Notes: a model not told the origin generated them from the letters alone. 39,629 nt of DNA from Levilactobacillus paucivorans (GCF_001437125.1 NZ_JQCA01000112.1:1-39629), one strand, 5' to 3'; positions 15,610 through 23,778 are shown, counted from the first letter of the stretch. Numbers and translations are program-made.

Positions 15610-16587
15610 ATGAAGCCAACAATTAAAGATATTGCGGCCAGATCCGGCGTCTCAATTGCGACAGTTTCACGAGTGCTGAGCCAGAAAACCGGCACTTACA
15701 GCGAAAAGACCCAGGCTAAAATTTTGCGAATTGCGAAAGAACTCGGCTACCGGAAAAACACGGCAGCGGTCGAGTTAGTGAAGAAACGATCAGCAGTGAT
15801 CGCCGTGATTTTGAACGCAACCCCGACGAACTTTTCGACGGGGGTTATCGATGGCATTCAAAAACGAGCCAGTGAGTTGGGTCAAGGGGTCATCATTCTG
15901 TATGCGGGGAACCGGGATGCACAAATGCTCCACAAGGCCATTGTGACGGCGTTGGAGCGGACCGTTTCCGGAATCCTGTTGACCGCCATCGAACCAGATG
16001 ATGCGGATCTCACCCTATTAAAGGACTCGGGAATTCCATTTTGTTTCGTTTCCCTCTACTTAAATCAACCAAAGATTTTGTCGGTCAGTTCAAATAATGA
16101 AAGTATCACGTCGCAAGCCGTGGACTACCTGGTCGAACAGGGGCACACGGCGATTGCTTTAGCCGGGATCGACGGTTACCATACCGGGACGCAACGGATT
16201 GCCGGCTATGAGGCGGGGCTAAAGGCCCACGGCATCACAACCTCCTGCATCAAGTACGGGGACTATAGTTATGAGTCCGGCCGCAAACTCTTGCAGGAAT
16301 TTCTCCCACTCAAGGTCACGGCAATCATCACGGCTAGTGACATGATTGCGGCAGGGATTCTGAATGCCGCCCAAGAGGTGGGCATTCGTGTTCCGGAAGA
16401 CCTGTCGTTGGTAAGTATCGATGGGACAATCATTTGTAATATTACAACGCCGGACTTGACCAGTGTGACGCAAGACTTCTATCGTATCGGGAGTCGAAGC
16501 GTCGACCAAGTTATGGGGCACGACGTGGAGACGTTTGTCCCAGTTAAGATTGAGAAACGTGGCAGTGTTAAACAATTGGAGAGATAA
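15610..16587 (+). CDS. LacI/GalR-family transcriptional repressor (MalR-like)
   Basis: A 325-aa regulator. The N-terminal helix-turn-helix is TIKDIAARSGVSIATVSRVLS, then the hinge helix region (YRKNTAAVELVKKRS), followed by a periplasmic-binding-protein-like sugar-sensing domain with VSSNNESITSQAVDYLVEQGH and the C-terminal EDLSLVSIDGT motif. The ATG at 15610 is preferred over 15598 because GGGGG lies 5 nt upstream and the protein then begins MKPTIKDIAARSG as usual. It is divergent from the transporter/GH31 operon with two 12-bp palindromes between, so it most likely represses that operon and perhaps itself until an alpha-glucoside is present. Confidence 0.93.
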   Translation: MKPTIKDIAARSGVSIATVSRVLSQKTGTYSEKTQAKILRIAKELGYRKNTAAVELVKKRSAVIAVILNATPTNFSTGVIDGIQKRASELGQGVIILYAGNRDAQMLHKAIVTALERTVSGILLTAIEPDDADLTLLKDSGIPFCFVSLYLNQPKILSVSSNNESITSQAVDYLVEQGHTAIALAGIDGYHTGTQRIAGYEAGLKAHGITTSCIKYGDYSYESGRKLLQEFLPLKVTAIITASDMIAAGILNAAQEVGIRVPEDLSLVSIDGTIICNITTPDLTSVTQDFYRIGSRSVDQVMGHDVETFVPVKIEKRGSVKQLER

Positions 16588-16589
16588 TG

Positions 16590-16626
16590 AAAGCCCTGCG
16601 ATCATTGAAGATCGCAGGGCTTTTTG
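16590..16626 (+). terminator. LacI-type regulator terminator
   Basis: An 11-bp stem GCCCTGCGATC/GATCGCAGGGC is followed by T5. Confidence 0.9.
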
Positions 16627-16627
16627 T

Positions 16628-16680
16628 AAAAAAAACAGGATCGCTCACACCTCGCAGTGTGTAAGCGATCCTGTTTAAAA
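16628..16680 (-). terminator. HMA-Dps operon terminator
   Basis: A long stem AAACAGGATCGCT / AGCGATCCTGTTT, with an inner CACAC/GTGTG, is followed on the minus strand by T8. Confidence 0.9.
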
Positions 16681-16689
16681 ATTTACAGA

Positions 16690-17253
16690 TTAGTCTTCGT
16701 CATCATCATCGTCTTCGTCGTCCAGGCCGTCGCGGGCATCATTGCCCAGCAAGGCTTGGAGTTCGCGGATGATATGGTTGTTGGTTCCACGCAAGTCGGT
16801 TAGGAAGCTGGCTAAGGCCGGGCGTTCTTCCTTCTCGGCGAGCTTGATCGCCCGGTCGATGAAGAGGTTGTGGGTATCGGCATCGTGGACCAGTTCACTG
16901 ACTTGGTCTTCGGCGGCCAGATACTTCTTATCGCCACTCTCTTGCAGCATGTTGTAGTCGTGGAATTCTTTCGTGGTGGTCGAGACAATCTCGCCCTCAT
17001 CTAAGAGGAGTTCACCTAAGGCATCAAATTGTGTCCGGTAGGTGGCAATGTAGTCACTGAGTAACTGGCGAACGCTGAGCGCCAGCGGCCCTTTGATGGA
17101 CCAGCGAACCTGGTGGAATTTCACGATGGAAATGTGGAGGTTAGCCAGGATGTGATTGGTCATGGCCCCAGCCGTTGGGACGTGGTGATCGTGTTCAGTT
17201 TGGGCTTGTTCGGCAGCGTAGCGGTCTTCAATACTCATAGTCGTTGTGGTCAT
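16690..17253 (-). CDS. Dps/ferritin-like protein lacking canonical ferroxidase histidines
   Basis: A 187-aa protein with the Dps pattern: helix A, the W-S-I-K-G-P motif, then a helix with D and E at the ferroxidase spacing (QFDALGELL). The residue before the Trp, normally His, is Arg (HQVRWSIKG). The second conserved His (LHEKF in classic Dps) is replaced (LSVRQ). The N-terminus carries HDHH and the C-terminus a run of Asp/Glu (DDEDDDDDED). It lies 29 nt after the HMA protein, with a GGAAG site 8 nt before the ATG. Role: DNA or metal protection, but iron oxidation at the usual centre looks compromised. The reading of missing residues is from a hand alignment. Confidence 0.82.
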   Translation of the reverse strand: MTTTTMSIEDRYAAEQAQTEHDHHVPTAGAMTNHILANLHISIVKFHQVRWSIKGPLALSVRQLLSDYIATYRTQFDALGELLLDEGEIVSTTTKEFHDYNMLQESGDKKYLAAEDQVSELVHDADTHNLFIDRAIKLAEKEERPALASFLTDLRGTNNHIIRELQALLGNDARDGLDDEDDDDDED

Positions 17254-17282
17254 TAGATGAACTTCCTTTCGAATTTAGGGGA

Positions 17283-17510
17283 TTAGAGTGCCTTAACTTT
17301 AGAACTCTTCACGGTGTAGCCGAGGTCGGTGACGGTGTCGGCTAGGTTTTCAGCGGTGACAGTGGCGTCATCGAACTCAGCCTTGATCTTGCTGGCATTG
17401 AAGAGCACCTTGACGTTCTTCACGCCGTCTTTCTTACTAAGGGCGCCTTCGATCTTGGTCATGCAAGATGGGCAGGTCAGGTCGTCTAATTTCATGGTTA
17501 CTTTACTCAT
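17283..17510 (-). CDS. heavy-metal-associated (HMA) domain protein, putative metallochaperone
   Basis: A 75-aa single HMA domain with the metal-binding motif in TCPSCMTKIEGAL (Cys-Pro-Ser-Cys, with the usual Met replaced by Leu-Thr before it) and the typical beta-alpha-beta-beta-alpha-beta pattern ending DTVTDLGYTVKSSKV. Such proteins bind Cu(I) or Zn(II) and pass it to P1B ATPases. The start ATG follows AAGGAGG. It is first in an operon with the Dps-like gene, and its promoter shares an FNR-type site with the P1B ATPase gene at 10847, which itself lacks an HMA domain. Confidence 0.9.
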   Translation of the reverse strand: MSKVTMKLDDLTCPSCMTKIEGALSKKDGVKNVKVLFNASKIKAEFDDATVTAENLADTVTDLGYTVKSSKVKAL

Positions 17511-17557
17511 AAATAAAAACCTCCTTAGGTTTTTCGTTTGTCTTGATTACATAACCT

Positions 17558-17601
17558 AGTATAGGGGGTCGCGGTTTGAAAATACTTGACTCAGATCAAG
17601 T
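17558..17601 (-). promoter_or_regulatory. HMA-Dps promoter with FNR/FLP-type site
   Basis: ACTTGACTCAGATCAAGT (17584-17601) is a near-perfect TTGAT-N4-ATCAA site (one half is TTGAC). A minus-strand -10 TATACT (17563-17558) puts the site centre at about -41.5 from the predicted start near 17551, the same geometry as at the metal ATPase gene. Confidence 0.75.
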
Positions 17602-17747
17602 TGCGCAAATATTTCGAAATCTCTTAAAAGCGATCGAAAATCGCGAAAAATGGCGGTTTAAAGGCGATTTTGAAGCGTTGTAGTTTCAGTTTATCTATGA
17701 GTATGAGACAATAGAATTAATGAGACAAAATAAGTGAGGGAAAGTAA

Positions 17748-18926
17748 ATGTCGAAAAGCAACAAGGAAGTCAGTCTAGCAGGGATCCTCTCAGCAACCCT
17801 GTTACTTAATGCGGCTGCGGCGTGTATGTGGCCATTAACGACTGTGTATATGCATGATGAGTTACATCAAACTCTGACGCTTGCAGGGATCGCGCTGTTA
17901 GGAATGTCGCTGTGTATGATTCTGGGAAATTGGCTGGGTGGCTGGTTGTTTGATAACTGGTCCCCGTTTAAGACAGGACTCTCGGGAACGTTGATTTCGT
18001 TCATTCCGATGCTCCTGTTAATCTTTTTCCATGGCTGGCCCATCTTCGGGATTATGCTACTCTTCATTGGCCTGGGTGACGGAATCGTGATGACCGTGGT
18101 GAACTCTTACGCGGCCAATGTGCAATCGATTGGTAGTCGCCGGGTCTTTAATTACCTCTATATTGGGATGAACTTAGGGGTGGTATTGGGAACGCTGATG
18201 GTGGGGTACTTGATGGATCATGGGGTTACCCTGGTCTTCATGGCTGCCAGCATCTGTTATACGGCGTTGCTGATTATCTTCATCGTGGACTTCCGGATGG
18301 ATATTGCGACCAAGACGCATAAACACGCCAAGGGGCCAGCCAAGCCAGCTCAGTTGAAGCTGATCTGGATGATCAGTGCCTTGGTGTTCTGTCTATACGT
18401 GGGGTACTCCCTCTGGGAAAGTGTGATTTCCGTGCACATGACCAGCCTTGGGATCTCCTTTGAAAAGTATAGTTTGCTCTGGACGTTAAATGGGATTCTT
18501 ATTGTCTTTGGGCAACCACTAGCCAACCGAATTGGGACTTATTTCAAGATGAGTTCGCAGATTGGGGTCGGCACGTTCGTCTTCATCATGTCATTCTTAA
18601 TGCTGGTGTTTGCTAAGACCTATGCGATGTTCGTCGTCACCATGATCGTTTTAACGTTGGGTGAAATGACCGGGTTCCCGGGAATTCCCGCGTGGATTGA
18701 CAAGCTGGCCGGTGACAACGAAAAAGGGAAGTTCCAAGGAATCTATAACATGGCCATTTCCTTTGGTCGAGCGGTCGGCCCGTTATATGGTGGGTTGATT
18801 ATCGAATACGGAAGTTACCACTCCCTCTTCCTCTCCGTAACAGTCGTGATGTTGGTGGCACTGGCTGCCGTCATGTTACGGAACCGGCATAATCAAATGC
18901 GATTACGTAAGGAACAGAATAAATAA
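17748..18926 (+). CDS. MFS transporter, DHA1-like
   Basis: A 392-aa, 12-helix major facilitator. The loop 2-3 region is GGWLFDNWSPFKTG (a variant of the family A motif). The fifth segment contains YIGMNLGVVLGTLMVGYLMD, typical of drug:H+ antiporter-1 proteins (YttB/MdtH-like). Residues 320-330 hold GFPGIPAWIDKLAGDNEKGKFQG. Likely function is efflux of drugs or metabolites; the substrate is unknown. Its leader runs back towards the divergent HMA promoter, with a GAGGG ribosome binding site. It ends in its own terminator. Confidence 0.85.
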   Translation: MSKSNKEVSLAGILSATLLLNAAAACMWPLTTVYMHDELHQTLTLAGIALLGMSLCMILGNWLGGWLFDNWSPFKTGLSGTLISFIPMLLLIFFHGWPIFGIMLLFIGLGDGIVMTVVNSYAANVQSIGSRRVFNYLYIGMNLGVVLGTLMVGYLMDHGVTLVFMAASICYTALLIIFIVDFRMDIATKTHKHAKGPAKPAQLKLIWMISALVFCLYVGYSLWESVISVHMTSLGISFEKYSLLWTLNGILIVFGQPLANRIGTYFKMSSQIGVGTFVFIMSFLMLVFAKTYAMFVVTMIVLTLGEMTGFPGIPAWIDKLAGDNEKGKFQGIYNMAISFGRAVGPLYGGLIIEYGSYHSLFLSVTVVMLVALAAVMLRNRHNQMRLRKEQNK

Positions 18927-18930
18927 CGAG

Positions 18931-18972
18931 ATTCCCCTGAATTGGTGCTGAACCAGTTTGAGGGATTTTTTT
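18931..18972 (+). terminator. MFS gene terminator
   Basis: An imperfect stem from TTCCC to GGGAT with inner GGT/ACC is followed by T7. Confidence 0.75.
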
Positions 18973-19056
18973 GTGGAATGCGTTAGACACGACCGCTGAG
19001 TCAAGGCCATCGATCAAAAAAGACCCAGAAGATAGGCTTCCGTGTCGTCATAGGTT

Positions 19057-19818
19057 TTACTCAGTGGGAACATCGGTGAGAAATCCTTGTTGTTTGAGTG
19101 CCGCCGTGATACCAGCTCGTTGTTGGGGATCACGGGAAAATTCCGTGAGAATGTGGTGGGTGTAGGTTTCTTCACGCTGGTGGCTACCCCTTTGCTGATA
19201 GTAGCTGGTAATGGTGCGATCGTAAGCTACTAGTTGGGGATCGGCAGGATCTAAAGGTCGGTACGTATTGGTAAAATGCATGAGTTCTTGGGGCAATCGG
19301 GGCTTCTGCTCAGGTTGTTCCGCTGGATGGCCGATGGCCAAGCCTAGCACCGGAAAGGTGAGGCGAGGCAGATCAAAAGTTTGGATGAGACGCGGGACAT
19401 CGTTGAGGACGCTTCCCATGATGGTGCTCCCGAGTCCCAGACTTTCACCAGCCGTGACGACCGCCTCGATGGCAATCGTCGCGTCGAAGATGCCCGCCAG
19501 TAGTTTGTCGGTGCTGTGCAGGTTTGCCTGTGCCGTAGCCGAATCCCCCGCCAGCTGGGCATTACGTGCTTGGTCGGCGATGAAGAGAAAGTAGTGGCCA
19601 GCCTTTTCGAGCCAATGGTGACCAGTGATGTCACCGAGGATGGCCAACTTGGCGGGATCGGTCACGCTAATAATGCTGACCTGTTGGGAAAAGGTGCTGG
19701 TGGCCGCGTGTTGGGCCGCCGTAATCAGGGTCGCAATCTCAGTGGGCGTCAGTTTTTCTGCGGTGAAGTGACGAATACTGCGGTGCGCCATTAGGGTTGC
19801 AATCGTGGGATTAGTCAT
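19057..19818 (-). CDS. NfsA/Frp-type nitroreductase (NADPH-dependent flavin oxidoreductase)
   Basis: A 253-aa FMN enzyme of the nitroreductase superfamily. The FMN phosphate motif RSIRHFTAEKL is near residue 13, and AGESLGLGSTIMGSVLND and the PVLGLAIGHPAEQPEQKPRLP block match the NfsA/FRP subfamily. Such enzymes reduce nitroaromatics, quinones or free flavin with NADPH. Its start overlaps the end of nrdI by 8 bp, so the two are translationally coupled. That context suggests, but does not show, that it supplies electrons to the NrdI flavodoxin. No separate promoter is seen. Confidence 0.88.
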   Translation of the reverse strand: MTNPTIATLMAHRSIRHFTAEKLTPTEIATLITAAQHAATSTFSQQVSIISVTDPAKLAILGDITGHHWLEKAGHYFLFIADQARNAQLAGDSATAQANLHSTDKLLAGIFDATIAIEAVVTAGESLGLGSTIMGSVLNDVPRLIQTFDLPRLTFPVLGLAIGHPAEQPEQKPRLPQELMHFTNTYRPLDPADPQLVAYDRTITSYYQQRGSHQREETYTHHILTEFSRDPQQRAGITAALKQQGFLTDVPTE

Positions 19819-20284
19819 CGGCCATCACCGCCTTCATACGGGCAACGAGAGCGTCGTAAACCCGTTGTTCATCGCGGGGAACTCCGCGAAGTTCATAGTT
19901 GGCAATGAAGGGGGCATCAAACTTTTGGGCGTAACGCTTTGCGGTCAGACAGTATTGCTCATTGAAGTTCCGGTTGCCGCTACCCACGACCCCAATCAGG
20001 TGCTGGGCGTTCTGGTTGTAGGCAATATATTCACCCAGGACATTGGTCATGAGTTCCTTAACGCCGTTGTCGATACCGTTCCCGCCATCAAGATAGGTGG
20101 GAACGAAGCAGAAGTAAGGCTGAGTTTCGTCGACAAAGTCACTGGCTTCGCTGATTTCGGTGGCTTCAATCGTTGGTAATTCTGAGTTGCTTTCGTGTTG
20201 TTTGGCGGCGAAGGCCGTGAGATTTTCTACAAAGTTCCGGGTGTTGCCCTCAATTGAAATGTATAAAACGCGTAATGGCTGCAT
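19811..20284 (-). CDS. nrdI: NrdI, flavodoxin for class Ib ribonucleotide reductase
   Basis: A 157-aa flavodoxin-like protein. The FMN-binding loop ISIEGNTRNFV is at the N-terminus; TYLDGGNGIDNGVKELM and GVVGSGNRNFNEQYCLTAKRYAQ match NrdI closely. NrdI supplies superoxide or electrons that assemble the dimanganese-tyrosyl cofactor of NrdF. The ATG at 20284 is chosen over the upstream TTG because GGAGG lies 9 nt before it. No nrdE, nrdF or nrdH is adjacent; the partner gene here is a nitroreductase, overlapping by 8 bp. Confidence 0.93.
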   Translation of the reverse strand: MQPLRVLYISIEGNTRNFVENLTAFAAKQHESNSELPTIEATEISEASDFVDETQPYFCFVPTYLDGGNGIDNGVKELMTNVLGEYIAYNQNAQHLIGVVGSGNRNFNEQYCLTAKRYAQKFDAPFIANYELRGVPRDEQRVYDALVARMKAVMADD

Positions 20285-20391
20285 AAAATTTTCCTCCGCT
20301 TTCAAAATTTACAATTACTATCAGTGTACTCGGATCGCGGGTGAAATGCTCTTAAGAATGACTCGCTAATTTCTGACATCTGGGAGGAGAC

Positions 20392-20420
20392 TTGTCAAAA
20401 TTTGGGCAATATGCTATTCT
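20392..20420 (+). promoter_or_regulatory. ABC-F gene promoter
   Basis: TTGTCA (20392-20397) and TATTCT (20415-20420) are separated by 17 bp. The predicted start near 20427 leaves a leader of about 225 nt. Confidence 0.65.
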
Positions 20421-20455
20421 AAGGCTACTTTAAGAAAGAACGAGGTATTCAGCCG

Positions 20456-20467
20456 ATGCGTAACTAA
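20456..20467 (+). CDS. three-codon upstream ORF (MRN) in the ABC-F leader
   Basis: ATG-CGT-AAC-TAA lies about 10 nt after CGAGG at the start of the leader. Its place before the attenuator suggests it positions a drug-stalled ribosome. It is too short to prove from the sequence alone. Confidence 0.4.
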   Translation: MRN

Positions 20468-20569
20468 TCAATTCTCAACTGTTTGTCAGCACCATCCCAC
20501 GAGTCTAGGGGTGGAGTGGGCCTGCATTTGGGATTGATGGTTACGCCGACTGAGTTGCAAAAGCAACCG

Positions 20570-20609
20570 GTGGGCGCCGTTTCCAATTGGGAAACGCGAC
20601 CACTTTTTT
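20570..20609 (+). terminator. premature terminator in the ABC-F leader
   Basis: A stem joins 20570-20584 with 20590-20603: GTGG/CCAC at the base and CGTTTCC/GGAAACG at the top, followed by T6. It lies about 45 nt before the coding start. Confidence 0.82.
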
Positions 20610-20652
20610 GTGCGGTGCCATCAATCCCTGCTTTCAAAAGGGGGACGATCTT

Positions 20653-22167
20653 TTGACACAAATAACCTTAACAAATTTAACGAAAATAGTTGCTGGTGAA
20701 ACACTTTTTACAGCCGAACGCTTAACGGCACAAACTGGCGATCGCGTTGGTATTATCGGGGCTAATGGGGGTGGGAAAACCACCTTGGCCCGCATCATCA
20801 CGGGTGCTGATACCGACTTCGAGGGGACTCGCGCCGTGAGCGAGAGCGTTCAGTTGGTGCCCCAGATTGCGCCGGTTGTCGGCCGATCCGGGGGGCAAAG
20901 CATGCTGGATCGCGTTCGCCGCGCCCTGAGCCAGCATCCAGCCATTCTGATTTTGGATGAACCTTCAGCCAACTTGGATGACCGTCATCAGGACTGGCTA
21001 CAACAACAGCTCTTGCACTACCCGGGCCTCTTGATTGTGATTTCCCATGACCGGGACCTGTTAACGGCGGTGGCGACGCAGATTTGGTCGCTCGAGAATC
21101 AACAATACACGCAATATAACGGGGATTACATCCACTTCATGAGCGTCCGGCAACAGACACGGGATAACACCCTGTCGCAGTATCATCGGGAACAACGAGA
21201 ACGTCGTGAGCTCCAACAGGCGGTCCAAGCGCGCCATGAGAAGGCCGCCCGGGTCCGTAAGGGTGGTCGTCGATTGACACCGGCCGAACGGAGTAACACG
21301 CGTTCAATTCGGGAACAAAATGCCGGTAAGATGGAGCGGGGTGCTCGGGCCTTACAGGACCGGGCCAATCGTCAAACGACGACGGTTAAGCCCCATGAGG
21401 CCGCACCGGTTAAATTACTGGCGACCGACTTGCCACCAGTAACGGGGAAGTACTTGATTACCGTGGATGACCTGCATTTGACTCATGGCAAGCATGACCT
21501 GGCCAGTCACGTTCGGTTGCGGATTAAGCCCGGCGAACGGGTCGCCCTGAGTGGGCCTAACGGGAGTGGGAAGACGACACTGATTACTGCGGTGTTGAAC
21601 CACGCGGATCAGACGCGTCTAGCTCCCAGTGCTCGGGTGGGGTATTTCCATCAGGACATGACCCAGTTGCCCGCCGATCAAACGGTCTGGGGATTTCTTA
21701 GTCGCGCCACGACCCTTGACCGGAACCGTACTCGGCAGATCATGGGGGCCTTTGGCCTGACGGCGACATTTTATGACCGGCCCATCGGCGATCTCAGTGG
21801 GGGTGAACGGGTGAAGTTACAGCTCCTGGGGATTTTGGTGAGTGCCAGCAATCTCTTGGTTCTAGATGAACCCACGAACTATCTGGATTTACCGGCCCTA
21901 CAAGCTCTGGAGGACTTCCTCGTGGGTTATCCGGGGACAGTGCTCTTCGTGGCTCACGACCAGGCCTTTCGCCAGAAGGTGGCTACACGCACGGTGGTGC
22001 TGCAGGACCAAGCGTTACGGGACCCTGCGCACAGTGCCAAGGGGGTTCCGGCTTCGGATCTGCCTCGACTGCAGTTTGAATATGATCAGTTGATGATGGC
22101 ACCGGAGTTAGATACGAAACGGTTGCGGGAACTGCGCGACCAGATTGCGGCGGCCCAACGCGGCTAA
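20653..22167 (+). CDS. ABC-F family ribosome-protection ATPase (ARE type)
   Basis: A 504-aa protein with two ABC domains and no membrane part. The first has Walker A GANGGGKTT (about residue 36) and Walker B ILILDEPSANLDD, with an unusually short stretch between them and a variant signature GRSGGQ. A charged linker (QREQRERRELQQAVQARHEKA...) follows, then a second domain with GPNGSGKTT (about residue 301), LSGGERVKLQLLG and LLVLDEPTNYLD. ARE ABC-F proteins remove lincosamides, streptogramin A, pleuromutilins or similar drugs from the ribosome. TTG at 20653 is the start: AAAAGGGGGA lies 8 nt upstream and the frame before it is leader RNA. Confidence 0.88.
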   Translation: MTQITLTNLTKIVAGETLFTAERLTAQTGDRVGIIGANGGGKTTLARIITGADTDFEGTRAVSESVQLVPQIAPVVGRSGGQSMLDRVRRALSQHPAILILDEPSANLDDRHQDWLQQQLLHYPGLLIVISHDRDLLTAVATQIWSLENQQYTQYNGDYIHFMSVRQQTRDNTLSQYHREQRERRELQQAVQARHEKAARVRKGGRRLTPAERSNTRSIREQNAGKMERGARALQDRANRQTTTVKPHEAAPVKLLATDLPPVTGKYLITVDDLHLTHGKHDLASHVRLRIKPGERVALSGPNGSGKTTLITAVLNHADQTRLAPSARVGYFHQDMTQLPADQTVWGFLSRATTLDRNRTRQIMGAFGLTATFYDRPIGDLSGGERVKLQLLGILVSASNLLVLDEPTNYLDLPALQALEDFLVGYPGTVLFVAHDQAFRQKVATRTVVLQDQALRDPAHSAKGVPASDLPRLQFEYDQLMMAPELDTKRLRELRDQIAAAQRG

Positions 22168-22209
22168 TTCTGGCAGTGACGAGTTAAAAATGAGAATAGT
22201 TCTTCTTTT

Positions 22210-22251
22210 AGAAACTTTTTGAGCGGGATCGCTTACGAAGTTTCTTTTTTT
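22210..22251 (+). terminator. ABC-F gene terminator
   Basis: AGAAACTT/AAGTTTCT with inner GAGCG/CGCTT is followed by T7. Confidence 0.8.
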
Positions 22252-22301
22252 CTGGTAGAGTAATCCATTGTGTGATTATTTGAAAGAGAGTGTGAAAACA
22301 A

Positions 22302-23726
22302 ATGGATTCAGTACAAAATAGCCAAGCTAATGGGGCGCAACAGGCCAGAGTACCTGTGGCGCACCCGACGCTTGCCATGATGGGGATGCTCATCGGAGGA
22401 TTTGTTGGGATGTTTTCTGAAACATCTTTGAATATTGCTTTACCCCAACTTATGACCCAGCTCAACGTGTCTACTGCGACGATTCAGTGGTTGGTTACGG
22501 GGTATATGTTGATGGTTGGTGTGGTTTTACCACTATCCAGTATTATTACGAAATGGTTCACGACCCGGCAGGTTATCCTGTTTGCGTTAGTGGCCTTTGC
22601 TGTTGGGGCCGTTATTTCGGCTTCCGCGCCAGGTTTTGGCGTGTTACTTTTCGGACGGATGATTCAAGGGGTTGCCAATGGGTTGATCCTGCCACTGATG
22701 TTTACGGTGGCCATGGAGATCTTCCCACCCTATAAGCTAGGGGCGGCCATGGGGATGGTTAGTCTGGTTGTTATGTTTGCTCCCGCTGTGGGGCCAACAT
22801 TAGCTGGTCTGGTTCTCGGGATTGCTTCTTGGCGGTGGATCTTCTGGCTGTTTGTGCCATTTTTGGTGATTGCCTTCATCTTTGCCGTCACGTCACTGAA
22901 AAATGTGGCGCCAGTTACCCGGCCTAAGGTTGATTTTCTCTCAATTGTGTTATCCACGATTGGGTTTGGGAGCCTGGTTATGGGCGTTAGTCTGGCCAGT
23001 GACAACGGTTGGGTCTCACTACCCGTTATTGGGAGTCTACTCGTTGGGCTCGTCGGTCTGGCCTGGTACACGCATCGGCAATTAAATATGGAAAAGCCAA
23101 TTCTAAACTTGCGAGCCTTTGCTATTCCTGGTTTCCGGATTGGGGCCAGTCTGGTCATGATTAACTTCGGGATTATTCTCTCTGCGATGTATTTGTTACC
23201 TATGTACATTCAAAAAGGGGTCTTGATTCCCGTGGCCTTGACTGGGATCATCATGCTTCCTGGTGGGATTGTGAATGCCCTCGTCTCCGCCGCTGCCGGC
23301 CGTTTATATGACCGGATCGGGGCACGGACGCCAGTTCGTTTGGGCTTCATCATCTCGATGGTTGGGGCTGTCTTGTTGGCCCTTACCACGACGAGTAGTG
23401 CCATCTGGTACATTATCTTGGCCCATGTCGTCTTGATGATTGGGGCACCACTGGCTATGTCGCCATCGCAAACTCATGGGTTGAACGCCTTAACGGGGCC
23501 ACTTGCGGGTGATGGTAGTGCGATTATGAATACCTTCCAACAAATTGTTGGGGCCATTTCTACAGCGATTGCGACGAGTCTGTTAGGTATCGGACAAGTT
23601 GCTTACGGTGCTGGTAATCGGGCCGCAGCCTTCGTTAATGGGGCACATTATGGCTTCTACTTTACGTTTATCATGGCGTTTGTCGGTTTCCTCTTAGCAC
23701 TTCGTTTGCCTAAGCAGGAGCAGTAA
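22302..23726 (+). CDS. MFS drug efflux permease, DHA2 (EmrB/QacA, LmrB-like)
   Basis: A 474-aa protein with about 14 hydrophobic segments. Motifs include ETSLNIALPQLM in helix 1, WLVTGYMLMVGVVLPLS, GRMIQGVANGLILPL (motif B/C region) and the antiporter-type helix 5 AMGMVSLVVMFAPAVGPTLAG with WRWIFWLFVP, all typical of the DHA2 family. These export drugs in exchange for H+. It follows an ABC-F resistance gene on the same strand but has its own unit, so the pair forms a small drug-resistance cluster. The substrate is unknown. The ribosome binding site is GAAAGAGAG-like and weak. Confidence 0.92.
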   Translation: MDSVQNSQANGAQQARVPVAHPTLAMMGMLIGGFVGMFSETSLNIALPQLMTQLNVSTATIQWLVTGYMLMVGVVLPLSSIITKWFTTRQVILFALVAFAVGAVISASAPGFGVLLFGRMIQGVANGLILPLMFTVAMEIFPPYKLGAAMGMVSLVVMFAPAVGPTLAGLVLGIASWRWIFWLFVPFLVIAFIFAVTSLKNVAPVTRPKVDFLSIVLSTIGFGSLVMGVSLASDNGWVSLPVIGSLLVGLVGLAWYTHRQLNMEKPILNLRAFAIPGFRIGASLVMINFGIILSAMYLLPMYIQKGVLIPVALTGIIMLPGGIVNALVSAAAGRLYDRIGARTPVRLGFIISMVGAVLLALTTTSSAIWYIILAHVVLMIGAPLAMSPSQTHGLNALTGPLAGDGSAIMNTFQQIVGAISTAIATSLLGIGQVAYGAGNRAAAFVNGAHYGFYFTFIMAFVGFLLALRLPKQEQ

Positions 23727-23741
23727 TTTAAATTTAAATTC

Positions 23742-23778
23742 AAGGGACCTCGGCTGATCAGCTGAGGTCCCTTTGTTT
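23742..23778 (+). terminator. DHA2 permease terminator
   Basis: AAGGGACCTC/GAGGTCCCTT with an inner GGCT/AGCT gives a 14-bp stem, followed by TTTGTTTT. Confidence 0.88.

Larger units (their letters stand above)
20427..20652 (+). promoter_or_regulatory. attenuator leader of the ABC-F gene
   Basis: This long leader has four parts. One is a three-codon ORF, MRN-stop, at 20456-20467 behind CGAGG. The second is a GTTGC-AAAA-GCAAC hairpin (20554-20567). The third is an intrinsic terminator (20570-20609). The fourth is an 11-bp helix, GGGATTGATGG (20530-20540) with CCATCAATCCC (20618-20628), that can form only if transcription passes the terminator. Ribosome-dependent attenuation with tiny upstream ORFs is established for antibiotic-resistance ABC-F genes of Bacillota, so drug-induced read-through is likely. 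Confidence 0.75.
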
